DNA of 64,000 nucleotides. It comes from Tabrizicola piscis. GTDB taxonomy: Bacteria; Pseudomonadota; Alphaproteobacteria; Rhodobacterales; Rhodobacteraceae. Both the position numbers and the translations under genes were made by a program. The stretch covers positions 1,222,001 to 1,286,000 of the forward strand of contig NZ_CP034328.1 of NCBI RefSeq assembly GCF_003940805.1. The letters are read 5' to 3'. Below, piece after piece: positions 8,325 to 17,602 of this stretch (position 1 is its first letter; every line of letters starts with the position of its first letter). The notes below the pieces were generated by a model that had not been told where the DNA came from, searched no databases, and saw nothing but the letters and a program-made list of their open reading frames with translations.

Positions 8325-9212
8325 ATGCTAGACCCTGCCCAGCTTGCCGCCCTTGCCGCCGTCCATCGGCGTGGGTCGTTCGACCTTGCCGCAGCGGACC
8401 TGCGCGTCACCCCCTCGGCCGTCAGCCAGCGCATCAAGGCGCTGGAGGATGTGGCGGGCACGCTTCTCATCCGCCGTGGCCAGCCTTGCACCGCCACTGC
8501 CGCAGGCCTGCGCCTCATCCGCCACCACGACGAAATCGCCCTTCTTGAACACACCGTTGCGGCTGACCTGCCCGGCCTTGCCCCCGGCCCCGCCACCCTG
8601 CGCATTGCGGTCAATGCCGACAGTCTGGCCACTTGGGTGATCCCGGCCCTCGCCGCAACCGAAGGCTTTCTCTTTGACCTTGTGATTGACGATCAGGACG
8701 TCAGCCAGGCCTGGCTGAAGCGCGGCGAGGTGGTGGCCGCCATCACCGCCCACCCAGGACCGCTGCAAGGCTGCGACACGATCCCGCTTGGCGCCCTGCG
8801 TTACCGCGCCACGGCGTCACCCGCCTACATTGCCCGCTGGTTTCCAACCGGCGTCACACCGCAGGCGCTGGCGCAGGCCCCCGCGCTGACCTTTTCCGAC
8901 CACGACCGCCTGCAAGACCTTTGGGTCGCCGGCCAGACCGGCACCAAGTCGCGTCGCGCCAGCGTGCCCAGCCATCGCATGGCATCCTCGCAAGCTTTCG
9001 TTGATGCCTGCCTCACCGGCCTTGGGTGGAGCCTGAACCCTGAACCTCTGGTCGAAAGGCACCTCGCCTCGGGCGCATTGGTCGAACTGGTGGCCGACAT
9101 GCCGCTTGACGTCGCCCTGCACTGGCAGTTCACCCGCCTTGCCGCCCCGACCCTTCAGCCGGTGACGACGGCCATCCGCGCCACGGCCCGCGCCATTCTG
9201 CGTCAATCCTGA
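8325..9212 (+). CDS. argP: LysR-type regulator, ArgP/IciA family
   Basis: A transcription factor of 295 residues. The N-terminal winged helix (LAALAAVHRRGSFDLAAADL, then VTPSAVSQRIKALEDVAG) matches the LysR HTH. The rest is a periplasmic-binding-protein-like effector domain (residues about 90-290). In the ArgP family the effectors are L-lysine and L-arginine and a main target is the exporter argO/lysE, which is exactly the divergent neighbour here. The ATG at 8325 is preferred because the HTH begins within five residues of it. The gene ends 13 bases from the convergent cytochrome gene. Confidence 0.85.
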   Translation: MLDPAQLAALAAVHRRGSFDLAAADLRVTPSAVSQRIKALEDVAGTLLIRRGQPCTATAAGLRLIRHHDEIALLEHTVAADLPGLAPGPATLRIAVNADSLATWVIPALAATEGFLFDLVIDDQDVSQAWLKRGEVVAAITAHPGPLQGCDTIPLGALRYRATASPAYIARWFPTGVTPQALAQAPALTFSDHDRLQDLWVAGQTGTKSRRASVPSHRMASSQAFVDACLTGLGWSLNPEPLVERHLASGALVELVADMPLDVALHWQFTRLAAPTLQPVTTAIRATARAILRQS

Positions 9213-9225
9213 CGCAAAAGACCTG

Positions 9226-9639
9226 CTACTGCTGGATTGTCCTCAACCAGGCCACAACATCCGCAATCGGCTGGCTGGTCAGCATCGGCTGGCCTGCATC
9301 CGTGCGCAGCGCCACGTCCTTGCCCTGAAAGAACAGGCCGTACACCGGCATCTGGCTGCCATGCGACACAAGGGGGTCGCGCCCGTCGATCCGCGCCGCC
9401 ACCCGCTCCAGCGGGAAGACCCCGCCATGGCGGTCAATCAGCGTTGTCAGATCGGCAGGCTGGATCAGAAGGACCGGCGCCATCGGCCCGTCGCCCGTCG
9501 CTTCGGCCCCATGACAGACTGCGCAATGTTCCCGGTAAAGCGCCTCGCCCGCCATCGCGTCGCCCACGGTGATCTCACCCTCGGCCGCGGCCATGCTGCC
9601 CAGACCGATCAGAACCGCTGCTACCCAAGTGCACCGCAT
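9226..9639 (-). CDS. Small periplasmic cytochrome c
   Basis: The protein has about 137 residues with a signal peptide (residues 1-20, ending near MAAAEG) and one haem c site CAVCH in REHCAVCHGAEATGDGPMA at about residues 33-52. A likely axial methionine follows in SQMPVYGLFF. It resembles class I cytochromes c exported to the periplasm. The partner oxidase or dehydrogenase is not in the neighbourhood, so its electron donor and acceptor are unknown. I chose the ATG at 9639, which follows a strong GGGAGGG; a GTG lies one codon upstream. The gene is monocistronic and convergent with argP. Confidence 0.85.
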   Translation of the reverse strand: MRCTWVAAVLIGLGSMAAAEGEITVGDAMAGEALYREHCAVCHGAEATGDGPMAPVLLIQPADLTTLIDRHGGVFPLERVAARIDGRDPLVSHGSQMPVYGLFFQGKDVALRTDAGQPMLTSQPIADVVAWLRTIQQ

Positions 9640-9720
9640 CACAGTACCCTCCCTGCCTTTGCGCAGGATGCGGCACGGCGGCGGCCCCGTCCTTGATGCA
9701 GGTCATACCCGCAAAACGCA

Positions 9721-9746
9721 AAAGGCCCCCGACAGCGGGGGCCTTT
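9721..9746 (-). terminator. Rho-independent terminator of the yebC gene
   Basis: Perfect 10-base arms (AAAGGCCCCC / GGGGGCCTTT) with a 6-base loop lie 20 bases after the yebC stop. On the minus strand the hairpin is followed by TTTTGCGTTTTG, a reasonable U-rich tail. Confidence 0.85.
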
Positions 9747-9766
9747 CAGCAAGCAGCAGACGGCGC

Positions 9767-10507
9767 TTAAAGCTGCGCCGCGACATGCTCGGGCACGTCA
9801 AAGTTATGCGTCACCGTCTGCACGTCGTCATCTTCTTCCAGAAGATCGATCAGCTTCATCAGCTTCTGCGCGGTGTCCAGATCAACCTCGGTCCGGGTCT
9901 GCGGCCGCCAGACCAGCTTTGACTCCGTCGATTCGCCCAAAGCCTTTTCCAAGGCATCCGACACTTCCGACAGGGCTTCCACCTGGCAATAGATCCAGTG
10001 GCCATCCTCATCGGATTCGACGTCATCCGCCCCGGCCTCAAGCGCTGCCATCATCACGTCATCGGCCGACCCGGCCGAGGCGGGATAGGTGATCTCGCCC
10101 ATCCGGTCAAAGCTGTGCGCGACCGACCCCGTCGTGCCAAGGTTGCCCCCGGCTTTCGAGAAGTAGGACCGCACGTTCGACGCCGTACGGTTCACATTGT
10201 CGGTCATCGCCTCGACGATGATCGCGATCCCGTTGACGCCGTAGCCTTCATAGCGGATTTCCGTGTAATCCGCCCCGTCGCCCATCTGCGATTTCTTGAT
10301 GGCCCGGTCGATCACGTCCTTCGGCATCGACACGGCCTTCGCGGCCTTCACCGCCAGCCGCAGACGCGGGTTCATGTCAGGGTCCGGCATCCCCATCTTT
10401 GCGGCGACGGTGATTTCCTTCGCCAGCTTGGAAAACATCTTGGACCGCAGCTTGTCCTGCTTGCCCTTGCGGTGCTGGATGTTCGCCCATTTCGAATGGC
10501 CTGCCAT
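9767..10507 (-). CDS. yebC: YebC/PmpR/TACO1-family protein
   Basis: The protein has 246 residues, the normal length. The start [18 protein letters not shown] is diagnostic of the family, followed by [20 protein letters not shown] and the acidic C-terminal region [20 protein letters not shown]. Family members have been described as DNA-binding regulators and more recently as ribosome-associated factors that help translate difficult motifs. In Rhodobacterales yebC is often next to ruvC, but here it is about 24 kb away. It stands alone with its own terminator. Confidence 0.95.
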   Translation of the reverse strand: MAGHSKWANIQHRKGKQDKLRSKMFSKLAKEITVAAKMGMPDPDMNPRLRLAVKAAKAVSMPKDVIDRAIKKSQMGDGADYTEIRYEGYGVNGIAIIVEAMTDNVNRTASNVRSYFSKAGGNLGTTGSVAHSFDRMGEITYPASAGSADDVMMAALEAGADDVESDEDGHWIYCQVEALSEVSDALEKALGESTESKLVWRPQTRTEVDLDTAQKLMKLIDLLEEDDDVQTVTHNFDVPEHVAAQL

Positions 10508-10580
10508 GACCCCGGTCTCCGATCGCCTTCAGATGATGGCGTCCTCTACACCAGCCCCCGGCGCGACCGCAACCCCGCGC

Positions 10581-12359
10581 CTAAAGCGGCCAGATCAGCG
10601 GGATCAGCAGCGCCGACACCAGCATGACGATGATGTTCAGCGGCAGACCCACCTTGGTAAAGTCGGAAAACCGGTAGCCGCCCGGCCCGTAGACCATCAT
10701 GTTGGTCTGGTAGCCCACCGGGGTGGCGAAGGCGAGCGTGGCCGAAAACATCACCGCCACGACAAAGGGGCGCGGGTCATGACCCAACGACTGGGCCAGT
10801 TCGATGGCGATGGGCGTGTAGATCACCGCGACCGCGTTGTTCGACAGAAACTCGGTCATGATCAGCCCGATGGCATAGACCGCAAGGATGATCAGGAATG
10901 GCCCCAACCCCTCCAGCCATGGCGCCACACCGCCAACGATCAGCGTCACCGCGCCCGATTGCTCCAGCCCTTCGCCCACGGCCAGCATGGCAAAGATCAT
11001 GGCCAGCAACCGGCCATCGACAAAGCTGAAGGCTTCGTCACTGTCGACGCAGTGGGTGATCAGGATCACCGCGACGGCCAGAACCGCCAGCGGCAGGATT
11101 GGCGCCAGATCCAGGGCCGACAGGATGACGATCAGCCCCAGCGCGGCAATGGCGATCGGCGCCTTCTGGCGCCGGAACGCCGCCACCTTCGGGCGGCTGA
11201 TGTCCACCAGATCCATGTCCGCCGCCAGCCGCTGGATATCCTCGATGGACCCTTCCAAAAGCAGCGTGTCGCCCACCCGCACGATCAGATCATCCAGCTG
11301 CCGCCCGATGTTCTGGTTCCGCCGGTGCACCGCCAGCACATAGACGCCATACCGCCGCCGGATGCGCAACTCGCCCAGTGACCGTCCTTCCATCCGGCAG
11401 CCGGGGCCGATCAGCACCTCCACCGTTTCCGTCTTCACCGATGACAGCTTGTCCACCAGATGCAGGTCGGTTCGCCCCTGCAGGCCCAGCAGTTCCGACA
11501 TCTCGGTACGCAGAACCACCCGGTCCCCGGCGGCCAGAGTGACTGGCTGCAGATCGCGCCGCAGACTGGCATCGCCCCGCAGCACGTCGATCACCCGCAC
11601 CCCGTCGCGCTTGAACAGGTCCACGCTCAGCACCGGCTGGCCAATCAGGGGGCTGTCCTCGGGCACCGCGACTTCGGTGAAGAACTTCATCTTCCGCCGG
11701 TCGTTCAGCAGCACGCCCATGGACTGCCGAACCGGCAACAGCCGGTTGCCGAACAACGCCAGAAACGCCCCCCCCGCCAGCATGACGGCGATGCCAAGGG
11801 GGGCGATCTCGAACATGCTGAAATGCTCCATCCCCTGCGCCACCGCCACCCCGTCCACCAACAGGTTGGTCGAGGTGCCGATCAGGGTGATCATGCCCCC
11901 CAGCACCGTCATATAGCTTAGCGGGATCAACAGCTTGGACGGAGCCGTCCCGATCTTCACAGCCAGCTGGATCACCACCGGGATCATCACCGCCACCAGC
12001 GGCGTGTTGTTCATGAAGGCCGAAGCAAGGCCCACCCCGCCGAACAGGACCGCAATCGTGGTCTTGGGCCGGTTGCCCACATGCCGCTCGGCAGCGGCAA
12101 TGATCATCTCGATCGCCCCGGTGCGCACCATCCCGCCCATCACCAGAAACATCATGGCAATCGTCCAGGGTGCCGGGTTCGACAGGATGCTTGCGGCCTC
12201 GCCAATCGGCAGGATGCCAAGCACCAGCATCACCGCCGCACCACCGATGGCCGTCACTTCGACCGGCGTCCGCTCCAGCACGAACAGCGCGAACATGACC
12301 ACAAGGATCGCCAGCGCCACAAAGGGCTGCACCTCTGCCGGGATCGCCAGTCCGAACAT
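10581..12359 (-). CDS. SLC13-family permease with two TrkA-C domains
   Basis: An inner-membrane protein of about 592 residues. Helices at residues about 5-200 and 400-590 form the ion-transporter fold (GGVGLASAFMNNTPLVAVMI, and LAFATPVGYQTNMMVYGPGG at the end). Two cytoplasmic RCK_C/TrkA-C domains lie between (about 205-285 and 295-375, for example VEVLIGPGCRMEGRSLGELR). This architecture is shared by sulfate, dicarboxylate and anion symporters, and the substrate is not fixed by sequence. The ATG at 12359 follows GGAGG by 5 bases; the 22 residues of the longer frame would overlap the upstream DMT gene. Confidence 0.85.
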   Translation of the reverse strand: MFGLAIPAEVQPFVALAILVVMFALFVLERTPVEVTAIGGAAVMLVLGILPIGEAASILSNPAPWTIAMMFLVMGGMVRTGAIEMIIAAAERHVGNRPKTTIAVLFGGVGLASAFMNNTPLVAVMIPVVIQLAVKIGTAPSKLLIPLSYMTVLGGMITLIGTSTNLLVDGVAVAQGMEHFSMFEIAPLGIAVMLAGGAFLALFGNRLLPVRQSMGVLLNDRRKMKFFTEVAVPEDSPLIGQPVLSVDLFKRDGVRVIDVLRGDASLRRDLQPVTLAAGDRVVLRTEMSELLGLQGRTDLHLVDKLSSVKTETVEVLIGPGCRMEGRSLGELRIRRRYGVYVLAVHRRNQNIGRQLDDLIVRVGDTLLLEGSIEDIQRLAADMDLVDISRPKVAAFRRQKAPIAIAALGLIVILSALDLAPILPLAVLAVAVILITHCVDSDEAFSFVDGRLLAMIFAMLAVGEGLEQSGAVTLIVGGVAPWLEGLGPFLIILAVYAIGLIMTEFLSNNAVAVIYTPIAIELAQSLGHDPRPFVVAVMFSATLAFATPVGYQTNMMVYGPGGYRFSDFTKVGLPLNIIVMLVSALLIPLIWPL

Positions 12360-12372
12360 CCGCCCTCCGCTG

Positions 12373-13335
12373 TCAGGCTGCGGCGTCTGCCTTGCCGCGT
12401 GGCTGCACCAATGCCACACCCGCAAGCATCACCACAAGCGCGACCCAGACCATTGGTGAAAACCGCTCATCCAAAAGCAGCATAGCCCAGATAACGCCCG
12501 ACCCGGTCACCAGATAGGCAGTTTGCGAGGCGAAGACCGATCCCGCTTTGGACGCCAGCCAGACATAACTTGCATAGACCACGGCATGCACGACCGATGA
12601 CGTGACAAGTGCCCACTCCGCCTGCCCCATCGGAAACGGATCAACCCACTGCCCGGTTCCAAGGGCAATCGGCGCGGCCAGCAGGCTTCCCACGACCGAC
12701 ACCCCGAACATCGCCTGCACCGCGTCCATCCCGGCCGTGCCGCCGCGCGCCACAAAATTCGCCTCGATCGCGTAGAACAGCGGTCCGACCAGGGCCACCA
12801 GCAGCCAGCCGAGGCTGACCGCCCCGCCCCCCGCTGGCGACGCGATCAGCGCCACGCCGACCAGCCCCAGCGCCAACCCGGCCAGCCGCCCCGCCGAAAA
12901 CCGGTCCAACCCCAGCGCCATCGGAAAGGCCAGGAAGGGCACAGTGGAGATCAGGATCGACATGATCCCCGCCGGCAGATGCACGACGGACGCATAGAAC
13001 GTCGCGTTCGGGATCAGCGTGCCGATCACGGCCACGACCACATAAAACGTCATCGCCGGACGGCTGAAGACCATCCCCTTGCCCCGCACCAGCGACACCG
13101 CGCCAAGGACAAGCGCTCCGACCACCAGTTGCCAGAAGATCAGCCCGAACGGCTGATGCCCCGTCGCCGTCGCCATCTTGCCCAAGGATTGCGTCGATCC
13201 CCAACCCACGCCCAGCGTGATCAGGACGGCCACAAAGAACCACCGGCTAGTAGCCCAGGCGCTCCCCTCCCCCCTCGTGGGCGTGGGAGAGGGTGGGGGG
13301 CCCGCCGCAAGGTCACCCGCGCCAAGGTCGCTCAC
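12373..13335 (-). CDS. DMT/EamA permease with repeat-derived N-terminus
   Basis: A transporter of 320 residues with two EamA repeats (from FVAVLITLGVGWGSTQSLG and from GWLLVALVGPLFYAIEANFV). The GTG start at 13335 overlaps the stop of the upstream phosphoesterase gene (GTGA), so the two are translationally coupled. Residues about 13-25 (PPPSPTPTRGEG) are encoded by a copy of a GC-rich palindromic repeat that also occurs twice between ileS and the FAD oxidoreductase gene. The first membrane helix begins just after it. An internal start after the repeat is not excluded. Substrate unknown. Confidence 0.8.
   Translation of the reverse strand: MSDLGAGDLAAGPPPSPTPTRGEGSAWATSRWFFVAVLITLGVGWGSTQSLGKMATATGHQPFGLIFWQLVVGALVLGAVSLVRGKGMVFSRPAMTFYVVVAVIGTLIPNATFYASVVHLPAGIMSILISTVPFLAFPMALGLDRFSAGRLAGLALGLVGVALIASPAGGGAVSLGWLLVALVGPLFYAIEANFVARGGTAGMDAVQAMFGVSVVGSLLAAPIALGTGQWVDPFPMGQAEWALVTSSVVHAVVYASYVWLASKAGSVFASQTAYLVTGSGVIWAMLLLDERFSPMVWVALVVMLAGVALVQPRGKADAAA
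13262..13303. repeat. GC-rich palindromic repeat inside the DMT permease gene
   Basis: The stretch reads CCCCTCGTGG in its centre with G-rich and C-rich flanks, and resembles the 38-base repeat found twice at 49321-49461 with a few mismatches. It lies in codons about 11-24 of the minus-strand transporter gene and is translated in frame. Confidence 0.6.
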
Positions 13336-14144
13336 GGTTGGGCAGCCTCCAGCCGTCCGCCGACCCGTACCATCCGCACCTTGGTTGCCAGCCCCGTGCG
13401 GTCATCCGTCTCGACATATACGCCAGACAGGGTTGCAGGCCCCGCCGCAGGTTCGAACCGCGATTTCGCCATCCCGGTGATGAAGCGGCGTAACGGCTCC
13501 AGCTTTTCCATCCCGATGACGCTGTCATAGTCGCCGCACATGCCCGCATCGGTCTGATAGGCCGTGCCCTTGGTCAGGATCATCGCATCGCCCGTCGGCA
13601 CATGGGTATGTGTCCCCACCACCAGCGATGCCATCCCGTCGCACCAATGCCCGGTCGCCATCTTTTCCGACGTCGCCTCGGCGTGGATATCGACAATCGC
13701 CGCCTGCACCACACCGCCCAGCGTATGGGCCTTCAGAACCGACTCCAGCGCTGAAAACGGGTCGTCAAACGGCCGTTTCATGAACACCTGCCCCAGCGCC
13801 TGCGTCACCAGCACCCGGCGGCCCTGTGTCGCCTCGAACACGCGGAACCCCTTGCCCGGCGCGACCTTGGAAAAGTTGAGCGGCCGGATGATCCGCGGCT
13901 CCTGCTCGATGAAGCTCAGCATGTCCTTCTGGTCAAAGGCATGGTCGCCCAGCGTCAGGCAATCCGCCCCCGCCGCCAGCAGCTCCTTGGCGTGATCGCC
14001 GGTGATCCCCGCGCCCTGACTGGCGTTCTCGCCGTTGACCACAACGAAATCCAGCCCCCACGCCGTCCGCAAGCCCGGCAACCGCTCGGTCACCGCAGCC
14101 CGGCCCGACCGGCCCATCACATCGCCAAGGAATAGAAGTTTCAT
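13332..14144 (-). CDS. YmdB-family metallophosphoesterase (TIGR00282)
   Basis: The protein has 270 residues. The start MKLLFLGDVMGRSGR, followed by NGENASQGAG, TLGDHAFDQKDML, VDIHAEATSEKMA and VGTHTHVPTGD, gives the metal-binding motifs of the YmdB branch of calcineurin-like phosphoesterases. Bacillus YmdB hydrolyses 2',3'-cyclic nucleotides; the role in Rhodobacterales is not settled. The ATG at 14144 begins the conserved block directly, and no clear Shine-Dalgarno sequence is seen. The gene is the first of a coupled pair with the DMT permease. Confidence 0.9.
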   Translation of the reverse strand: MKLLFLGDVMGRSGRAAVTERLPGLRTAWGLDFVVVNGENASQGAGITGDHAKELLAAGADCLTLGDHAFDQKDMLSFIEQEPRIIRPLNFSKVAPGKGFRVFEATQGRRVLVTQALGQVFMKRPFDDPFSALESVLKAHTLGGVVQAAIVDIHAEATSEKMATGHWCDGMASLVVGTHTHVPTGDAMILTKGTAYQTDAGMCGDYDSVIGMEKLEPLRRFITGMAKSRFEPAAGPATLSGVYVETDDRTGLATKVRMVRVGGRLEAAQP

Positions 14145-14295
14145 GCGCAAGGGATTAGGCGCGGGGCTTGGCCCCGGCAAGGGGCTTTAAGCGATGTAGC
14201 CCCAAATTCCAGCCCGAAAGAACCGGAACCCTGACCCGCCGCCACTTGGCCGAACGCTCCGTCGCTCCCATCCCAAAGCATCGCCCCGCCACGCC

Positions 14296-14345
14296 TTTCA
14301 CATTGGCCAAATATCCCACGGGGGCGCGGGGGTGTGAAACCCCCG
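14296..14345 (-). repeat. GGGATATTT-type dispersed repeat, copy 2
   Basis: Read on the minus strand it contains a small hairpin (GGGGGTTTCACACCCCC) followed by GTGGGATATTTGGCCAATG. It lies in the 296-bp gap between the YmdB-family gene and the helicase gene, which otherwise shows no gene. Confidence 0.6.
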
Positions 14346-14440
14346 CTACCCGGCCCACCCCAAGTGCCCAGCCAGAAGGTTCCTTCCGAAAAATCGCATT
14401 CCCCGTTCCCTGCGCGCGGCCCGCGCTCTATCTCTACCCC

Positions 14441-16834
14441 ATGACCACGCTTCCCCCCGCCCTTTCCGACTGGTTCGCCGCCAAGGGCTGGACCCTTCAC
14501 CCCCACCAGCTTGACATGCTGGCCCGTGCCGCCGATCCCTCGACCCTGCTCATCGCCCCAACCGGCGGCGGCAAGACCCTCGCGGGCTTCCTCCCCACCC
14601 TGGCCGAGCTTGGGGCCACCCCGCCCCCCGGCCTGCACACCCTTTATGTCTCGCCCCTCAAGGCCCTCACCGCCGACATCCGCCGCAACCTGCGCACCCC
14701 CATTGAAGGCGCGGGCCTGCAGATCCGGGTGGAGGATCGCACCGGCGACACCACCTATACCCAGCGCCGCCGCCAGCGCGCCGACCCGCCGCATATCCTT
14801 CTGACAACGCCGGAATCCCTCGCCCTTCTGCTCAGCTATGAAGACGCCCCACGGATTTTCCAGGGCCTGCAACGGGTTATCGTTGACGAAATCCACGCGC
14901 TGGCCGAATCCAAACGTGGCGACCAGTTCACCCTGCAACTCGCCCGCCTGCAAGCGCTGAACCCGAACCTTCGCCGCATCGGCCTTTCCGCGACCGTCGA
15001 GAATCCGCCCGCCCTTGCCAGCTTCCTCGCCGCCTCAACCCGGATCCTGCAGGCCGACCCGGGCCCTGACCCCGACATCTCGATGCTGGACACCGACGCC
15101 CCACCGCCATGGTCCGGTGGCGGCGGGCGCTATGCCATCCCGGCGATCCTGAACGAAGTGACCCGCCACCGCACTACCCTGATCTTCCACAACACCCGCG
15201 CCCAGGCCGAGCTTTTCTTCCACGACCTCTGGCTTGCCAACACCGAAGACCTGCCCATCGGCATCCACCACGGCTCCCTGTCCCGCGAACAGCGCGAGCG
15301 TGTGGAACAGGCCATGACCGCAGGCGCGCTACGGGCTGTCGTCTGTACCGGCTCGCTCGACCTCGGCATCGACTGGGGCGATGTCGACCTTGTCATTCAG
15401 GTCGGCGCGCCAAAGAACGTCAAACGCCTCGTCCAGCGGATCGGCCGGGCCAATCACCGCTACAACGCGCCCTCCAAGGCGCTGCTCGTCCCCGCCAACC
15501 GGTTCGAGGTGGTGGAATGTCAGGCCGCCCTCGACGCCGTCGCCGCTCACACCCTTGACGGCGAACCGCGCGGCCCCGGCCCCCGCGATGTCTTGTGCCA
15601 GCACATTCTTGCAACCGCCTGCGCCGGCCCGTTCGACGCCGACGCGCTTTACGATGAAATCCTCACCGCCGGCCCCTATGCAGCCCTTACCAGACCAGAA
15701 TTCGACGCCTGCCTCGATTTCGTCGCCACCGGGGGCTATGCGCTCAGGGCCTATGACCGCTGGCAGCGCCTGAAGCAGACCGGCGGCAAATGGCACCTCC
15801 GCGACCCCCGCGCCGCCGCCCTGATCCGCCAGAACCTTGGCACGATCATCGACATCGAAACCCTCAAGGTCCGCCTCAGAAACCAGTTCGGCGGCACCCC
15901 GCTGGGCGAGGTGGAAGAATCCTTCGCCGCCACCCTTACCCCCGGGGACACGTTCCTGATCGGCGGCCAGATCGTCCGCTATGAAGGCTTGCGCGAAATG
16001 ACCGTTGAAGTCTCGAAAACCCCCGGCCGCGACCCCAAGGTTGCCGTCTTCAACGGCACCAAATTCGCGACCTCCACCCTCCTCGCCGACCGGATTCTCG
16101 AAATCTTCCAGGCCGAAAGCTGGCCCGACCTCCCCGCCCACACCGCGCACTGGCTGTCCCTGCAACGTCAGGTTTCCCGCCTCCCCGACCCTGCGTCCCT
16201 CCTTCTCGAATCTTTCCCCCACGACGGGCGCGAACACCTCGTGGTCTATGGCTTTGCCGGCCGCAACGCCCAGCAGACCCTTGGCCTCCTCGTCACGAAA
16301 CAGATGGAATCCCAAGGCCTTGCCCCGCTGGGCTTTGTCGCCACCGACTATGCAACCTTGATCTGGGGCCTTGATCCGGTGACCGATCCTGCCCCCCTCT
16401 TCGACGTCGACACCCTGCGCGATGGCCTTGACATCTGGCTGTCCGGCAACGCCGTGATGAAGCGCACCTTTCGCGCAACCGCCATCATTGCGGGCCTGAT
16501 CGAACGCTCGCACCAGGGCCGCCGCAAGACCGGCCGTCAAGCTACCTTCTCCACCGACATCCTCTACGACACGCTCAGGAAATACGACCCCGACCACCTC
16601 CTTCTGCAGATCACCCGGGAAGAAGCCCTCCGCGGCCTGATCGACTTCTCCCGCATCGAATCCCTCCTCGCCCGCGTGCAAGACCGCATCACCCTGATCC
16701 GCCGCCCCCGCGTCACCCCCCTCGCCGCGCCGCTGTTTTTCGAACCCGGCCGCATCCCCGTCCACGGCGAAGGCCGCGACCGCCTCGCCTCCGCCCAGGC
16801 CCAGGCGCTGATGGAGGCGGCAGGGCTCGCCTGA
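14441..16834 (+). CDS. Ligase-associated DNA-repair DEXH-box helicase
   Basis: An Lhr-like SF2 helicase of 797 residues, normal length for the ligase-associated family. Motif I is APTGGGKTLAGFLP near residue 42, the DEXH box is VIVDEIHALAESKRGDQ near 150, motif III is LSATVENP, and motif VI is VQRIGRANHRYN near 335. The C-terminal half carries the winged-helix and DUF4145-like regions of this family. In many bacteria it is encoded with an ATP-dependent DNA ligase, an exonuclease and PdeM. Here PdeM follows at 84 bases, but the ligase and exonuclease are not in the window. The ATG at 14441 begins the conserved N-terminus (LSDWFAAKGWTLHPHQLDML). Confidence 0.92.
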   Translation: MTTLPPALSDWFAAKGWTLHPHQLDMLARAADPSTLLIAPTGGGKTLAGFLPTLAELGATPPPGLHTLYVSPLKALTADIRRNLRTPIEGAGLQIRVEDRTGDTTYTQRRRQRADPPHILLTTPESLALLLSYEDAPRIFQGLQRVIVDEIHALAESKRGDQFTLQLARLQALNPNLRRIGLSATVENPPALASFLAASTRILQADPGPDPDISMLDTDAPPPWSGGGGRYAIPAILNEVTRHRTTLIFHNTRAQAELFFHDLWLANTEDLPIGIHHGSLSREQRERVEQAMTAGALRAVVCTGSLDLGIDWGDVDLVIQVGAPKNVKRLVQRIGRANHRYNAPSKALLVPANRFEVVECQAALDAVAAHTLDGEPRGPGPRDVLCQHILATACAGPFDADALYDEILTAGPYAALTRPEFDACLDFVATGGYALRAYDRWQRLKQTGGKWHLRDPRAAALIRQNLGTIIDIETLKVRLRNQFGGTPLGEVEESFAATLTPGDTFLIGGQIVRYEGLREMTVEVSKTPGRDPKVAVFNGTKFATSTLLADRILEIFQAESWPDLPAHTAHWLSLQRQVSRLPDPASLLLESFPHDGREHLVVYGFAGRNAQQTLGLLVTKQMESQGLAPLGFVATDYATLIWGLDPVTDPAPLFDVDTLRDGLDIWLSGNAVMKRTFRATAIIAGLIERSHQGRRKTGRQATFSTDILYDTLRKYDPDHLLLQITREEALRGLIDFSRIESLLARVQDRITLIRRPRVTPLAAPLFFEPGRIPVHGEGRDRLASAQAQALMEAAGLA

Positions 16835-16839
16835 GCCCT

Positions 16840-16870
16840 CCATCATTGCCCAAATATCCCCGCCGGAGGC
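16840..16870 (-). repeat. GGGATATTT-type dispersed repeat, copy 3
   Basis: Minus-strand reading GCCTCCGGCGGGGATATTTG, the form I remember as common in Rhodobacterales intergenic DNA. It lies between the helicase and PdeM genes. Confidence 0.6.
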
Positions 16871-16917
16871 GACAACCGCCCTTGCCGCAAGGGTGTGGTC
16901 AGGGCATTCAGTCGCCC

Positions 16918-17565
16918 ATGCACCACGCGCTTTTCTTCCATGGCGAGACGCTGCACCTGCGGCCCACCGGCGCGCTGTTCTGGCCCGCGCAAGGGCTACT
17001 CGTCGTCTCCGACCTGCACCTCGGGAAATCCGAACGCCTCGCCCGCCGTGGTGGCACGCTCCTGCCGCCATATGAGACGCAAGCCACCCTTGAAAAGCTG
17101 GACCGTGAACTTGAAGCCACCCGCGCCACAGCGGTGATCTGCCTTGGCGACAGCTTCGACGACACCGCCTCGGCCGAGGGTATCGAGGACGTCAGCCGCC
17201 TCTGGCTGGTCCGGTTGATGGCAGGGCGCGACTGGACCTGGATCACCGGCAACCACGATCCCGGGCCGATCGACATCGGCGGAACCCACCGGGATGAGGT
17301 GAAACTGCTCCCCTTCACCTTCCGCCACATTGCCGATCCGGCGGAAAGGGCCGAAGTTTCAGGCCATTACCACCCCAAGGCCCGCCTTGCCGGGCAAGCC
17401 CGGCCCTGCTTTCTGGCCGATGCCGCGCGGCTGATTCTGCCTGCCTTCGGGGTTTATACCGGCGGGCTGCCCGCCCGCCATGCCGCGCTGACAAGCCTTA
17501 TGGCCCCTGACGCGCTGGCCATCCTTACCGGGACCCGTGCCCTCGTCATTCCGATGCCGCGCTGA
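16918..17565 (+). CDS. pdeM: Ligase-associated DNA damage response endonuclease PdeM
   Basis: A calcineurin-like phosphoesterase of 215 residues. The metal-binding motifs are present in order: DLHLGKSERLARRGG (about residues 33-47), GDSFDD (about 78), GNHDPGP (about 112) and SGHYHPKARL (about 150). PdeM is described as an endonuclease encoded with the ligase-associated helicase, which precedes it here. The ATG at 16918 is chosen because the family start (HHALFFHGETLHLRP) follows at once; the longer frame would translate the upstream repeat. The gene is convergent with folD. Confidence 0.9.
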   Translation: MHHALFFHGETLHLRPTGALFWPAQGLLVVSDLHLGKSERLARRGGTLLPPYETQATLEKLDRELEATRATAVICLGDSFDDTASAEGIEDVSRLWLVRLMAGRDWTWITGNHDPGPIDIGGTHRDEVKLLPFTFRHIADPAERAEVSGHYHPKARLAGQARPCFLADAARLILPAFGVYTGGLPARHAALTSLMAPDALAILTGTRALVIPMPR

Positions 17566-17574
17566 CAACCCCGC

Positions 17575-17597
17575 ACGAATTTTCGCAGAAAATTCGT
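17575..17597. terminator. Palindrome between convergent pdeM and folD
   Basis: Perfect 10-base arms (ACGAATTTTC / GAAAATTCGT) around GCA lie in the 37-base gap between two convergent genes. Position suggests a bidirectional terminator. The sequence also resembles the short AT-centred palindromes upstream of trpB. Confidence 0.55.
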
Positions 17598-17602
17598 TGC
17601 CC

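Noticed and set aside
15329..17071. Long open frame on the minus strand (580 codons)
   Set aside because: Antisense to the ligase-associated helicase and PdeM genes; composition typical of a GC-rich shadow frame.
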